NCBI GenBank assembly: GCA_029168955.1
Contig: JAPDOI010000414.1
Span: forward strand, 372,001 to 436,000
Direction of reading: 5' to 3'
DNA length: 64,000 nt
DNA from: Aplectana chamaeleonis
Lineage: Eukaryota; Nematoda; Chromadorea; Rhabditida; Cosmocercidae
In this document: in pieces, positions 35,371-46,285 of the stretch
Layout: every line of letters starts with the position of its first letter
Position numbering within the stretch: the first letter of the stretch is position 1
The notes under the pieces: model-generated
Told to the model about the DNA's origin: nothing
Databases searched by the model: none
Seen by the model: the letters and a program-made list of their open reading frames with translations, nothing else
Made by a program: the position numbers and the translations under genes

Positions 35371-35679
35371 ATTTCATGGAGCCTTTGGCCATAGACTACG
35401 ATTTCGCCACCCTGGGGCAACATGCTCGAATCCAAGCGTAACGGAGGGTGGGGGCTGGGCTTTGGGAGTCGGCGCGTTTGATGATAGCAGTGCTAGGGCC
35501 GAAAATGGGTTGGGGTAGCAGTGAAAAATTATTTCCTTGCCAACCCTACCTAGTAGGATGGGGCAGTCGAGACCCCGCCGAGACACCAATTAGTATAATT
35601 AATTGAACCACGCCATGGAAAGGCATCAAATATTCGAAAACATCAAAATTCAGTCTTCATAAGGCCTCAGCTTTACCTG

Positions 35680-36160
35680 TATCACCTCTCCTCCCGTTGA
35701 TCACCGACAGTGTCGAGCGGGCGCCAGTAACGTCAGCATTCGTTCCTAACGCCCGCCATAGTTGGCCAGAAAATCCTACTCGCCCTAGGAACACTATGAC
35801 TCTCACTTCTTTTGTCAAGGCTTTTGGTGAAGAAATCCGACCATCGTGCTTGAGGACGACCAGTAGTGCGCCAGAGATCCCGCGGTACCCAATCTGTTAC
35901 AGCACTTATCCCACGGTTAGCGCATTACGTGTCCGGTCCACCTGATTTTTGACGACTTAGCATGTTCGGCGGCGTCCCTGATTTTTGACCGTCTGCGTAG
36001 CTCGGAACCCTTAACCCCTTCGCTCACTTGCCTAAACGTGACACTCCGAGCATCGTCCTCTCGATGCGCGCTGAGTGACAAGGACCGCACTTTCATCCTG
36101 CTTGCGTAATGCCCAGGTTTCCGAAGCATACGTTAAAGCTGGCCTCAGCTTAGCTGGATT
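35680..36160 (-). pseudogene. RTE-type non-LTR retrotransposon, C-terminal RT tail fragment
   Basis: Reading right to left, in several frames, the sequence encodes LTYASETWALRKQDESA, then SELRRRSKIRDAAEHAKSSK, KIRWTGHVMR, and VTDWVPRDLWRTTGRPQARW followed by SDFFTKSLDK and WRPLDTVGDQR. This order is the conserved tail downstream of the reverse transcriptase core in RTE-class elements of strongylid nematodes. Internal stops and frame changes show it is dead. The core RT is missing, so this is a truncated copy. Sequence to its left (35370-35600) resembles the 9.9-10.2 kb repeat and may be the element's 3' UTR. Confidence 0.82.
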
Positions 36161-36596
36161 TAATGCCGATTTGTGCTAACCAGATCATAACCGTTAGGGT
36201 GTGATAGCTCTTGTGCCTCATCTATGAATATCTGAGGAATGCTGAGCGAGGTGTCGGTGGTTTTACTTTAACACTCTCGCCCGAAATGCGCGCAATGCAG
36301 GTTTGAGTCCTGCCTAACATCTGAGTTTTGCGTCCAACTCAGCTACCTTGTGACTTCTTGTTATCATATGTATACCATGCCATGGAAAGGCATCAAATAT
36401 TCAAAAACATTAACATGGTTATCTTCAGCACTCGCAGGTCAATCATGAAAGGCGTCGACGCCCTTAACCCTGCCTTAACTCTTTCCTAACACTCGCATTC
36501 GTGCATGCGCCCCTGAACTCTCAATCCCTGTGGAGCGATCTCTAACACATCGCACTATACACACTTCTGAGCTATTTCCATGTACCGTTTAATGCC

Positions 36597-37640
36597 TTGC
36601 AGGAAACTAGTCTCAAGGATAGGCCCGTAACCGAAGCCGAATGGTTTGACATCTGCTGTGGGATAGGAGAGTGAGAGACCGTGGCATAGCCCTAGGGAAG
36701 GACTACAATGGTATGTTCAAAGAGTTGGGCTCAAAGTCGGGTGGGAATGCATTCATGCGACTGCGGAATCACAGAGAATTTCGCCTGACGATAATGAGTG
36801 CTCATGCGACCACCGAGTCCTCCAAAGACAGCTCGAGCGATGCATTCTATGAGGAACTCAACAGAATACTGGCTAGAATACATGGTCAACATGTCGTTGT
36901 CGTGGCAATCGATGCACATGCAAGGATGGGAATTGATCAAGAATCTGAAGTCGCAAACATCGGACAATGGCTATTGCCTTGTCTACTTAATTGATCGGAA
37001 TGGTCTGATTATTGCTTCGACATTCCGGACTAATCATCACGGCCATCAGCTCACGTGGCAGGAGCGAACCCAGCTGAAGTGTGTCCAAATGAGAATGGCG
37101 TCCCATGCGGCCTGTGTGCGCTGCAGACGGCCGTCGCGTGTGCCGCTCTCGTACGCGCATACGAAACGAGCCTTCCCCCAGAGCCATTGACAACGAATGG
37201 GGTCGGAACCGGCTGACAACAAACAAACTGCGTAGATCAATCAGCTCTGCAGCCGAGGGGGGGAGGTGACAGCTTTTCGAGCACTCGTCCGAGAGCGGCA
37301 CATGCGACCGCCGCCTGTAACGCACGCCGGCCACATGGGCCGCCATTCTCCTTCGGAAACACCTTATCTCCAGAAATGCAGAAAAAGCGGAAGATGAAAG
37401 CTTTGAAACTACAGCCCGAATATGTTTCGACTAGGAATATGTATTCCAGTATCGGGCATCCGAAGATCTAGAGCTGTGAGGGATGTCGCATTCGAATCGT
37501 TTCACCGTCCAGTTCTGTTGAACTTCACTGTGAAGATTCATAAAAAGAAGCGATGGGCGGCTGTGGCTTTGGCAGACAGCACCGCTCACCATCTTACCGT
37601 TCTCCGCCTTTTTCATCCTTAGCACTGTACCACGGATTGG
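36597..37640 (+). pseudogene. RTE-type retrotransposon, endonuclease domain fragment, interrupted
   Basis: The sequence starts with LQETSLKDRPVTEAEWFDIC and continues KDYNGMFKELGSKSGGNAF, MSAHATTESSKDSSSDAFY, HVVVVAIDAHARMG, SDNGYCLVYLIDRNGLIIAS and HQLTW. After an insertion it resumes at about 37357 with NTLSPEMQKKRKMKALKLQ and then RSRAVRDVAFESFHRPVLLN. These are the ordered motifs of the APE-type endonuclease at the N-terminus of RTE elements: QET, SAH, the D-x-N/H-A-x-x-G site and the final S-D/F-H-R-P-V. Frame changes occur near 36680, 36955 and 37430. It lies head-to-head with the RT-tail fragment at 35680-36160, so the two are separate copies. Confidence 0.85.
37075..37355. mobile_element. 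Palindromic MITE inserted in the RTE endonuclease
   Basis: The left end GAGAATGGCGTCCCATGCGG (37091) matches the reverse complement of the right end, GAGAATGGCGGCCCATGTGG (ending 37351). The imperfect inverted arms are about 60 bp. They extend outward (AGTGTGTCC / AGGTGTTTCC), so exact edges are uncertain. Endonuclease protein similarity stops before it and resumes after it, which supports insertion. Confidence 0.65.
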
Positions 37641-37689
37641 ACGCATTAAGTTAACCTCCGAGCTGAGATTTATCTCCTTAAAATCACAG

Positions 37690-38060
37690 TCTCAGCTCAG
37701 AATCGTTTTTCTGCTTATCTTGAAGACGGTCCCACGCTGAGTCCAAAGATACATCAAAATTATACCTCCAATGAATCGTACAAAACCACTGGGAGCGGAG
37801 TTATAGCCCCTCAAAATATCCTGAAACTGAGTGACGAAAGAATAGTTGTGCCAGTACAGTTGTCCGAGGACTGCGATTTTCGTCATTTGCAACCAATGTG
37901 TGGGAGCGGACCTGAATGTAGAGAGAGGCTGAAAAGGAAGGGAAAACGGAGTCATTGATCGAAAACGATAGCCCATTTTGCCACTGTTGAGCTCGAAATG
38001 CCACCAAGAGGGCGTGCAAAAGTAGCTTGTAACTGTGGGCGTCCCAGAGCGGCTTCTTCC
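37690..38060. mobile_element. Truncated relative of the AGGCAGTGTTCACGAT family inside a CAP intron
   Basis: It shares AATCGTTTTTCTGC, TTGAAGACGGTCCCACGCTGA, GAGCGGAGTTATAGCCCCTC and GTTGTCCGAGGACT with the family interior. The terminal repeats are gone. Confidence 0.6.
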
Positions 38061-38352
38061 TAAATCTCACTTATTCGGAAGAATTGAGAGCTCGCATTTG
38101 GCAGGTGGTATATAGGATACGTCTACTTCACATTTGATTGGAGATCTAAGATTTCGTCCCTGATGTTGGGCTGAGCCTTTAAAGCACGAAAATATTGGAC
38201 TGTCTGCTTTGTCTCTCCAAGGTACACTCAGACGTTGTCTAGAAACATGCGGGTTTTGCTTTGATTCTCGGAGGCATTCATAGTTTAGTGAATTTCAACA
38301 GAATCTTTGAGTAACCCGTTCTGAAGGCTCTGGGTATCTGTTATCTATGTAC

Positions 38353-38467
38353 CTCCACTTGTTGTGCCAGTAGAGTACACTATTCCTTGCCACAGATTCT
38401 GTTCTGCAAACGGCAGCAGTCGGAGATTCGTCTCCATCTGATGTTGAACCACCATCTTGATCTACAG
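38353..38467 (-). CDS. CAP domain exon 1 (linker + helix 1 with HN motif)
   Basis: This is a 115-base exon from acceptor gtttcag to donor TGGAG|gtacat (two leading bases, 37 codons, two trailing bases). The first half is an acidic Ser/Gly/Asp-rich linker (STSDGDESPTAA). The second half, VCRTESVARNSVLYWHNKWR, is the opening helix of a CAP domain. It has the family's Cys, the Arg, and the HN-x2-R signature, whose His lines the CAP cavity. The final Arg codon is split across the intron and is completed by the exon at 33681-33756, giving HNKWR-SELAQG as in ASP-type proteins. The intron to the next exon (34.0-38.3 kb) contains RTE fragments and other repeats. Confidence 0.82.
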
Positions 38468-38771
38468 CTGAAACTCAACTATCATTCATCGTAATGCTAA
38501 CAAGTTTCGAAAAGTCGAAGGGTTTCAATATTTTGATCCGAAAAATAGCAAAATTTATTCCAGATAAGATCTGCATGTTTCAGAGTACCTTGTTCAGGGG
38601 GACCCCTTTTGACATCAGGTAGCGCCTTAACTGAGGTATTTTTGGTATCGGGGACATAGCGACTGTGCGAAAATCTTGACAGTGCGTGGAGGAATTTTGA
38701 GGTAAACAAAGGGTTCCCAATCGGCATTGAGGTGTAAAGCGCTTCACAACGTACACTAGGGGATAACCCTA

Positions 38772-39860
38772 ACAAGGGAAGTATAAAAAGCGTAGGTCGG
38801 ATCTGCCAAAACGACTACTATGGTTAGTATCTCTTCTGGCTCAATAGTGAAAATGCGCAGTATCCCGTCCCGAGCCGCAGGTTCAAAAAAGTTATGAAAA
38901 TTTTTTAAGCCTCGCGAAAAGGCAAGGGTACCCATCAGGTATTTTTTTGGAGTTTCAAAAAATTTTCTCGGATTTAGCTCAAAAGTTGTATGTAGAGGTA
39001 ATATAGGGTGGTGAACATGAATCTGAAGTCCATTTGTCGAAATTTTGAGGTTTACTGTAGGTCACGGTCGGTGGAATGCCATTTAGGGGGGCAAAACCCA
39101 TCTTAGTATTTTGAAAATCGAGAAACGCCCGTTAAATTTGTATTCTCCACCCCAAATAACCCCCGTATACAAATTTTGAGTAACATCTGAGGTTTTGAAC
39201 AAACTACCGTATACTCACCGTAATCTATTGTAATCTGCAAAAAAATCGATAAACGGATTCCAGGTTCGTGTTAAGCACTCCGAATAACCCTCAGAGATTG
39301 GTTTTCGAACATGTCTATCGTAGAAAACCGGAAATCTCGAAAGTGGCGTTTTTTCCTCGAAATTTTCCCCGGTTGGGAAGCTTCAAACGAAATTAGCCGA
39401 AAACTTTGAAAAATCGACTAATAAACCAGAGAATCGTGATCAGCGCCAGAAAAAAACCCACCTTGAAGAGTTTTAAGTCAAATCTGGAACATTTTTCTAA
39501 AACGCTTCCAGAGCCCTCAATTGGTAGAAATAAACGCCCAACCGAAAATCCGTACAAGTCCAAAACGCTGTCAGTCTGGACAGAGTTCGGAAAATAAGCC
39601 TTCACCCAAACTTTGCTCAGGGGTGTAGTTTTGGCGCTGAACACATTTATGAGGTCCGTTTCCGGAATTTCCGAAGGTTAACGCGCTTTTTGGAAGGTAC
39701 GAAAAGCACAAAAAATGAGCTTTTTAAGCTTGTAACTTCTCTTCTTGGAACCTGCGGCTCGGGGCGGGATACTGCGCAGTTTTACTATTGAGCCACAAGA
39801 GATACTAACGACAATAGTCGTTTTGGCAAATCCTACCTACGCTTTGTAAACTTCCCTTGT
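38772..39860. mobile_element. 1.1-kb element with ~150-bp TIRs in a CAP intron
   Basis: The left arm (AAGGGAAGTATAAAAAGCG ... CGAGCCGCAGGTTC, to about 38925) is the reverse complement of the right arm (about 39715-39860). The interior has no long frame. Part of the interior (GTATACTCACCGT, AAATCGATAAACGGATT) recurs diverged at 54410-54980. Confidence 0.8.
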
Positions 39861-40556
39861 AAGTTGAAGGCAGTGCCTATTTTTTTCGAACTCCTATTCC
39901 GAAATATCCTCGGAATACGAAAGGTCTGATATTCTATACAAAAATCATGCGCAAAAAGAAAACTTGAAAACCGTCTTTCTGGGCGACAAAATGGTCATAC
40001 TTGCTTAGGTTGACATGAAACAGGGTATGGAAGCAACGACAAGTCTTTTCTCGGGAAATATTCTATATACCTACCAATGCAACTAGGTGGTATATCTCGC
40101 GAAAGGGCATTGTTAACAATATAAACCGTTTCAGTGTTTCTGGCAGAGTTTCTGCGTATGAATTGGCGACCACTGGAAGGATGCTGCCAATAAAATTCAG
40201 TTTGAATTACTGTGGAGACCGGAAACCGCCGACAGAGCTAGCCGACGATTTTGTATGAGCGAAATTTTCATAGTTTTTGACTATGGATAATGATGAGATA
40301 TTGCGAAGCCCTTTTCCAGCATTCTCGGCCGTTTTTAGGCTTTTATAGCGATTATTGTAGCACTTTTCTCGGCGATATTCGCTCACTAACCATCCATGTG
40401 CCGGCGTGTGACCCATGGGTAGGTCACACTGGTCACTGGTAATGACTGCGCAGAACAATGTTACATCACTTTCATTTCCTGCTAAGCGACTCTAACTTAA
40501 TAAGTCTATAATAAATACGTATCAGTGAGTTGAAGAGTTATTTGAACAATATTCAC

Positions 40557-40670
40557 CTTGTCCACTTTCGACGCAACTGCCGCCAAAGCAGTATCCGTCC
40601 GTACAATCACTGTTAGTAGTACAGTTAGACCCGATCGATCCTTCGATTGGCGTATCAGTGGCTGGGGCTT
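40557..40670 (-). CDS. Cysteine-rich exon with fourth Cys module
   Basis: This is a 114-base exon between acceptor gttctcag and donor GACAAG|gtgaat. It enters with two bases completing a codon and leaves one base (phase 1 to phase 1). It encodes a short Ala/Thr/Pro-rich linker followed by NCTTNSDC-TDGYC-FGGSC, the same C-x5-C-x..-C-x4-C pattern seen three times in the exon at 62287-62660. Its entry phase matches that exon's donor and its exit phase matches the acceptor at 38467. It therefore fits as the link between the Cys-rich N-terminus and the CAP domain. The distance to the upstream exon (21.6 kb) is the weak point. Family identity of the module is unknown. Confidence 0.65.
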
Positions 40671-40834
40671 CTGAGAACATAATTCGCTATCAGTAAGAGC
40701 TAATTTACATGACAAAAAGACATTCTCCATCTCCGATACTTTGTTTGTAGTGCCTCAAAATGCTCTGTCGCTGCGGTGGACAGCTGTTCTCTTTCAATCG
40801 CGCATGATTATAAAGTGCTTCAATCAGGGATGAG

Positions 40835-41130
40835 CGTAGTTCCGCGTTTCGCGTTCCGAAACCCGCAGTTTCGCCCATTTTGACATTCCGCGTTCCTCAT
40901 TCCGAAAACCGCAAAAAGCGCTGCGGAATGCAAAATTATCGGGTCATCTGGGGGGAAGAAAACATTAGATAATTTCTCAATTTTTTCGCGTTTCGCGTTC
41001 CGAAAACCGCATTTCCGCGCACTTTCAAGCGTTTCGCGCCCGATTTCCGAAACCCGAGAAAAAAAATTGTTCCGAAACCTGAAAACCGATTTCCGAAATT
41101 TCATATTTTTGTTCCGCTCATCCCTGGCTC
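40835..41130. repeat. Low-complexity TTTCGCGTTCCGAAA region
   Basis: Words GCGTTTCGCGTTCCGAAA and TTCCGAAACC recur irregularly. It lies about 165 bp upstream (on the minus strand) of the Cys-rich exon at 40557-40670. Confidence 0.6.
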
Positions 41131-42406
41131 CAATTGTGATCGTTCCGTGACAGCAGTTGAGAGATCCCCTGTTGAATGCAATTGCAATAACGGTAGTTGA
41201 TCGCCGCTCCATCGTCGTAAACTTGGTAGCGAAGGAGCCAATTTCTCGAATTGTTATCATTTACATATTTGGTTCATGACTTTCCTGACAGCCTCAACCC
41301 GAACTGCCAGTAAGGCAGCGTCCGTTCCTCCCAAAGAGGTGCGATTACGCAAAATTGATGCGGACTGTTGGCACACGACTCGCGAGCCTCTAAGGCCTAT
41401 GGTATAAGGCTTACGCATGATATGGCAGCAGAAGTCGCGCTTCAATGATGATTAGTAAAGCGCAGCCACGAAGCTGAGTGGCTGCCCTCTATCCTCCGAT
41501 TCGGCAGCGTGACTCTAGCCTCCCGACTCTGCAGAGGCCTGCTCTTGCGTCTCAGAGCCTGTCGCCGCCGTCAGCGACAGCCCGCGATTCATGTTGTTGT
41601 GTAACAGGCCTCAATCAGCTGGACAGTTTAGCTTCCCTTCATTTTCATCGATTTTCTCCTCATTCTATTGCTTCTATAGATTTCAGTAAGATCAAGTAAA
41701 AGACGGAATCAAAATCTGTTTTACTATGCTCAAATGTTTCGGTACGAGGCGCTGAAAAAATTTGGAATTGAGTGGATTTTTTTATGTTGACGTTGTTTTT
41801 TTTTGATCGAAAACGGTCCTCTTTTCAGTTTTGTAGCCCTTAACTTGTCTGAGACCTTTTAGGTTTCGCCAGTAAAAGTAGGACCAGAAAGCATCACTGT
41901 CTTCGAAACGTTTGCATCCTTCTTTTAACCATTATCATTAATCCTGGAACCAAACATATCCGAAATTGTTGAAATGCGATAACTTAGGGAAAATTTATTT
42001 CCCAACCGGTCAGTTTTTGGGTGCATTTTGGTGACGGGTTGAGCGACCGAGAAATTTCGTGGTGGAGCTTGGTTTCTACCATTCCGGCAGGCTAATCGAG
42101 ATTCGAAACGCAAATTTTCGGGATGGTATTTGAAATTGAAATGGGCTCGTGGATGGTGAAGTGTGGACAGCTATCGACTTTTTGAATTACCGTCTATTCG
42201 CGGCCTTGCCGAGGTGAGAAACAATAACTCTCCTGACACTGCATTTCTACTTTGGATCGTGTTAGAAGTTAAAATTAATGGCAGCATACACGCTCGGAGA
42301 TGTTTTTGATATAACGACGTCCCTAGCCCCAACTAGAACGCCGACGCCGTTAGAAGCGACAAAAATGAGTAAAAACTACTATGCTTACAGTTCATCTCCG
42401 CAATGC

Positions 42407-42619
42407 CGTTCAGTCCGCAAAGTGCACGCTGATTGCGAAAGCATGCTGCGGCGCGGTTGCTCGTATCTTCGGACAGGGGTATGGGAACACCCGGGCGGTT
42501 TTCGCCTCTGGTGCGAGGCTAATCCCACCGCTCGGGTGATCCTACATCCCTGTATGAGGATACCCGCAACCGCGCCGCAGCACGCTTTCGCAATCAGCAT
42601 GCACTTTGCGGACTGAACG
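42407..42619. mobile_element. 213-bp palindromic MITE, TIR CGTTCAGTCCGCAAAGTGCA
   Basis: CGTTCAGTCCGCAAAGTGCA at the left pairs with TGCACTTTGCGGACTGAACG at the right. The arms continue through GATTGCGAAAGCATGCTGCG for about 65 bp. Confidence 0.82.
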
Positions 42620-43675
42620 CGAATGCGTAGATTGATTGTAGGTAGGTATGTCATATCGAATCCAAAAATTTTGCAGACTGCGCCCATTCGCTTTGCACTC
42701 TACAATCCCCAATACAATATCTTCTAGATTGGTATAAGATACGGTCGTTTTGGTTAGTTTTGAAGCTTCCAACGAACCTTAAAAAACGATTAGCTGCGCT
42801 ACCAATACCACTTTACGACCCGCTTTTTGAAAGAGCGGCCATGCTGCGGTGTAACTCGTCCACTTTCACTCCACAACAAAACTATTACACCAACACATCT
42901 AGTTTTCGTTGGTTTTTTGGTTAGTTTTCCATACTACCAGTTCGACACCTTCGATTTATGTCAAAACATCGATACTGTTTTTGAGCGTCTTCGCTGCCTC
43001 TAGCATGGTTCGCAGAGCGGTATCGTGAATAAATCGATTAAATATTAAGGAATATATTGTAAACAACTACTGTATATAAATATATAACACTAAGAAACAA
43101 AAATGATCACCAGAGTCACATAATAATTTCGTGAAAAAAACTGCTGAAAATCAAGAGTATCAAGAAAAAGTGTTCCGTCGGAAGGTTGTTTCTCATCCTA
43201 GTGCGACGGAACAACACGAGTCGGCCGCACCTCCTAATTGATAACCCCACTAACATAAGGAAGATCAATATTCGACTTTTCTAGCAAACACGTTTATTGC
43301 TTGAAGTACATATGTAAGTATGCAGGATCTGGAAGCCACACATCAGAAAATAGTTGCCTCTGTAAGGTAGGACTAAAATTCTGCAGCCGTGAAGTAGACG
43401 CTAATTATTTTATGCACAGGATTACGGTAACCCAATTTACGAGCGTTCTTGTGCAATTCAGATTTATCTCTGTGGGCTATTTCAAATGCTACAAGTAGAC
43501 GTTTTGCACTCTGTTGTGGCAGGGTGATTCAGTGCGAGCATCTGCTTCGCGGCCTGTTCGAAGCACTTTCCAAGTATGGGTTGTTGCGCCATGTTATTAA
43601 CTCATTTCGTGTTACGAGGATTTTCTAGGAAAAATAGCCTATCATGGTGTAGGAAGACGGGGCCTCTTAAACAAG

Positions 43676-43811
43676 CAGCAGCGACCGTTTAACCACATCG
43701 TTTATCAAGCTGAATACGCATGAAGTTGGAACGTTGATACATGACAAAACTCGTACCTCCACTGGCAAAACAGTGTGATGGATCACGTATGGATAAACGG
43801 TCGCTGCTGCC
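43676..43811. mobile_element. 136-bp MITE-like inverted repeat
   Basis: GCAGCAGCGACCGTTTA and TAAACGGTCGCTGCTGC form short perfect termini. The interior is non-palindromic. Confidence 0.6.
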
Positions 43812-44764
43812 TATTTAGGTTTTCTCTAGGAAGACTAGCAGTTTGCCGCATCCGTTTCTTTCTACCATGTTCAAGAGTCCCGTAAACTAATTACAGCACT
43901 GCCTATTCGTTGCGCTTTCGTTTTTGTACGTGTCCCTTCAAAGCGTCACATCACGAATGAGATGTGTGAACAACAGTTTTCCTATTACAATAATTCTCGC
44001 TTAGTTGCCTTCATGATTTAGAAGCGTTCTTTTTATTGTTTTTCGTTGTTTCCGTTGGTGTTTTCATAGCTTTTATTGCTTTTTGGATGCTATTGCCTTT
44101 GTGCCCAGACTTGAAGTTTTTCTAGCATCCATTGTTTCGACCAAAACATTCTAACTTTTCATTGTTTTCATTTCGTTTGCAGCGTTCCTGATTCGCTGCG
44201 TATGTTGCTCTCTGAGTTTTTCGTCAGTTAGGACATCTTCTCCGCAGCGATGGACCTCGAACAAATATGAGTGGTCACACAGCTGGGGTGGTAGTAAACC
44301 AGCCAAACCATGATGTTAACTAAGACCTTTAACATCGATGTTAGTTATGAGATTATTAGCCAGGACGAAAAAACAGTGTTTTAATATTTAAAGCCAAAAT
44401 AAGCTTCTGTGAAAATCCTAGAACAAAACTTCAATGTTAATACCCGTTAACAATGATTTTATCCTCTAGAAAACCCTCGATCGCGAACATTGACGTTCGC
44501 CAAGTAATCAGCGTTCTCCACAGGCCAGCGACGAGACACTGCGCCTATTGTGGAGTGCGCTGGACGACGATGGTGGGTTAGAGCAAAAAGTTCTGTCGAG
44601 GACTTTTCTCTGTAACCCTCCAACTCCCAGTTCCCCGTCCATTATCGCCGAAGCCGTAAAAGGGCCAAGAACGTCTCAAATACACGCCAATTCCCACACG
44701 ACTAGGCGCACCATTAGTGATGTGCAGTGATAGCGCGATCAATAGTGAGTAAAGCGAGGATCGA

Positions 44765-45415
44765 ATATTCGAGTTCGAATGAATATTCGAATTTTTCGAA
44801 CGAATTTTTATTCGAACATTCGAATATTCAAAAGGTGTGAAAATTCGAACATTATTCGAATTCGACTATTCGCAAAAAGTGAATATTCGAATATTATTCG
44901 AATTCGACTATTCGGAAAAGGTGAATATCCGAATATTATTCGAATTCGACTATTAGGAAAATTTGAATATCCGAATATTATTCGAATTCGACTATTCGGA
45001 AAAGGTGAATATTCGAACATTATTCGAATTCGACTATTCGGAAAAGGTGAATATCCGAATATTATTCGAATTCGACTATTAGGAAAATTTGAATATCCGA
45101 ATATTATTCGAATTCGACTATTCGGAAAAGGTGAATATTCGAACATTATTCGAATTCGACTATTCGCAAAAGGTGAAAATTCGAACATTATTCGAATTCG
45201 ACTATTCGCAAAAGGTGAAAATTCGAACATTATTCGAATTCGACTATTCGCAAAAAGTGAATATTCGAATATTATTCGAATTCGACTATTCGGAAAAGGT
45301 GAATGTCCGAATATTATTCGAATTCGACTATTCGGAAAATTTGAATATTCGAATATTATTCGAATTCGACTATTCGGAAAAGGTGAATATTCGAACATTA
45401 TTCAAATTTGAATAC
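44765..45415. repeat. AT-rich 42-bp satellite array
   Basis: There are about 15 copies of a 42-bp unit built from CGAATATTATTCGAATTCGA and CTATTCGGAAAAGGTGAATA. A variant copy (TATTAGGAAAATTTG) recurs 126 bp apart (44951 and 45077), so a three-unit higher-order repeat is present. Units contain nested palindromes such as TTCGAATATTCGAA and GAATTC. Both strands stay open through the array (14-residue protein period), again because of the period. Confidence 0.93.
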
Positions 45416-46285
45416 CCGAGCTGGTTTAACAAAAAATATGAAAATCAGCTCTAATGTATGAAGGAATCGACACACCTTTCAAGACTGAATTCATTTCCTT
45501 CACTACTCCATTGTTCCATTTTTCATAACGCAAGAGCTAAATTTTTTCCCCACACCGTCTGATGAGGCTACTACTCAGAAAAATGAGAACATATTACATG
45601 TAATATAAAAGGCCTGAATTAATATACATGTAATATAGATTGGCCAATGTATATTACTTGCAAATTATCTCGACCGATGTATGTTACATGTAATATATCG
45701 GTCCCTCGCTCGCAGGCCAAATGTCGCAAGTAATATGTTTTCGATGGTGAAAACATAATACTTGTAACATAAGAGACGATTACCATATACATACTTGTAA
45801 TACATCTCCGTCAATGTAAGTTACATGTGAATTATCTCCACTCAAGTAAATTACATGTAGTATAAGTGTAACATAATTCAAATATCTCCAACAACTGATG
45901 GCCCATGCTGAACACCTTCTGCAAACCTGCACGGCGTACGGGCCGCCTCATAGCTTACCTGTGACCGAATGTCCTCTGGATTGACATTTGGCCGGGTGGT
46001 CACTCGCCCTGGCTGAGGCGTTGATCTCTCACTCCCTATGGCTCGTATGAATCGTGGAGAGGATTAGGGGGGAGAGACATGCAATAATTTTGAAGCAAGC
46101 ATAAGCCCACTGCTTCTTGTATGAAGCTGTGGGATCCAAGCTTGCTGCTTCAGTCATGGGGCAGCGAGATTTAGGCTTCCGGGATGTCCAAAAGAGCTTA
46201 AAGCTTGCTGATTCGTACCTGAAGCGGTAGCCTGGAACTTGCAGCTCCAACCCTCAAAGTATCGAGCTTCAACTGGCAGCGCTAA

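Noticed and set aside
36290..36325. T-arm-like GCAGGTTTGAGTCCTGC
   Set aside because: The stem-loop is good but no D-arm, anticodon arm or acceptor stem could be placed around it; probably a SINE-like relic.
40207..40458. Possible extra exon after the Cys exon (acceptor ttctgcgcag at about 40446, frame SDQCDLPMGHTP...)
   Set aside because: The entry phase fits but no good donor gives the phase needed by 38353-38467, whereas direct joining of 40557-40670 to that exon works. An alternative last exon cannot be excluded.
44779..45411. 210-codon (+) and 196-codon (-) open frames
   Set aside because: Both are readings of the AT-rich 42-bp satellite. The 14-residue repetition follows the DNA period.
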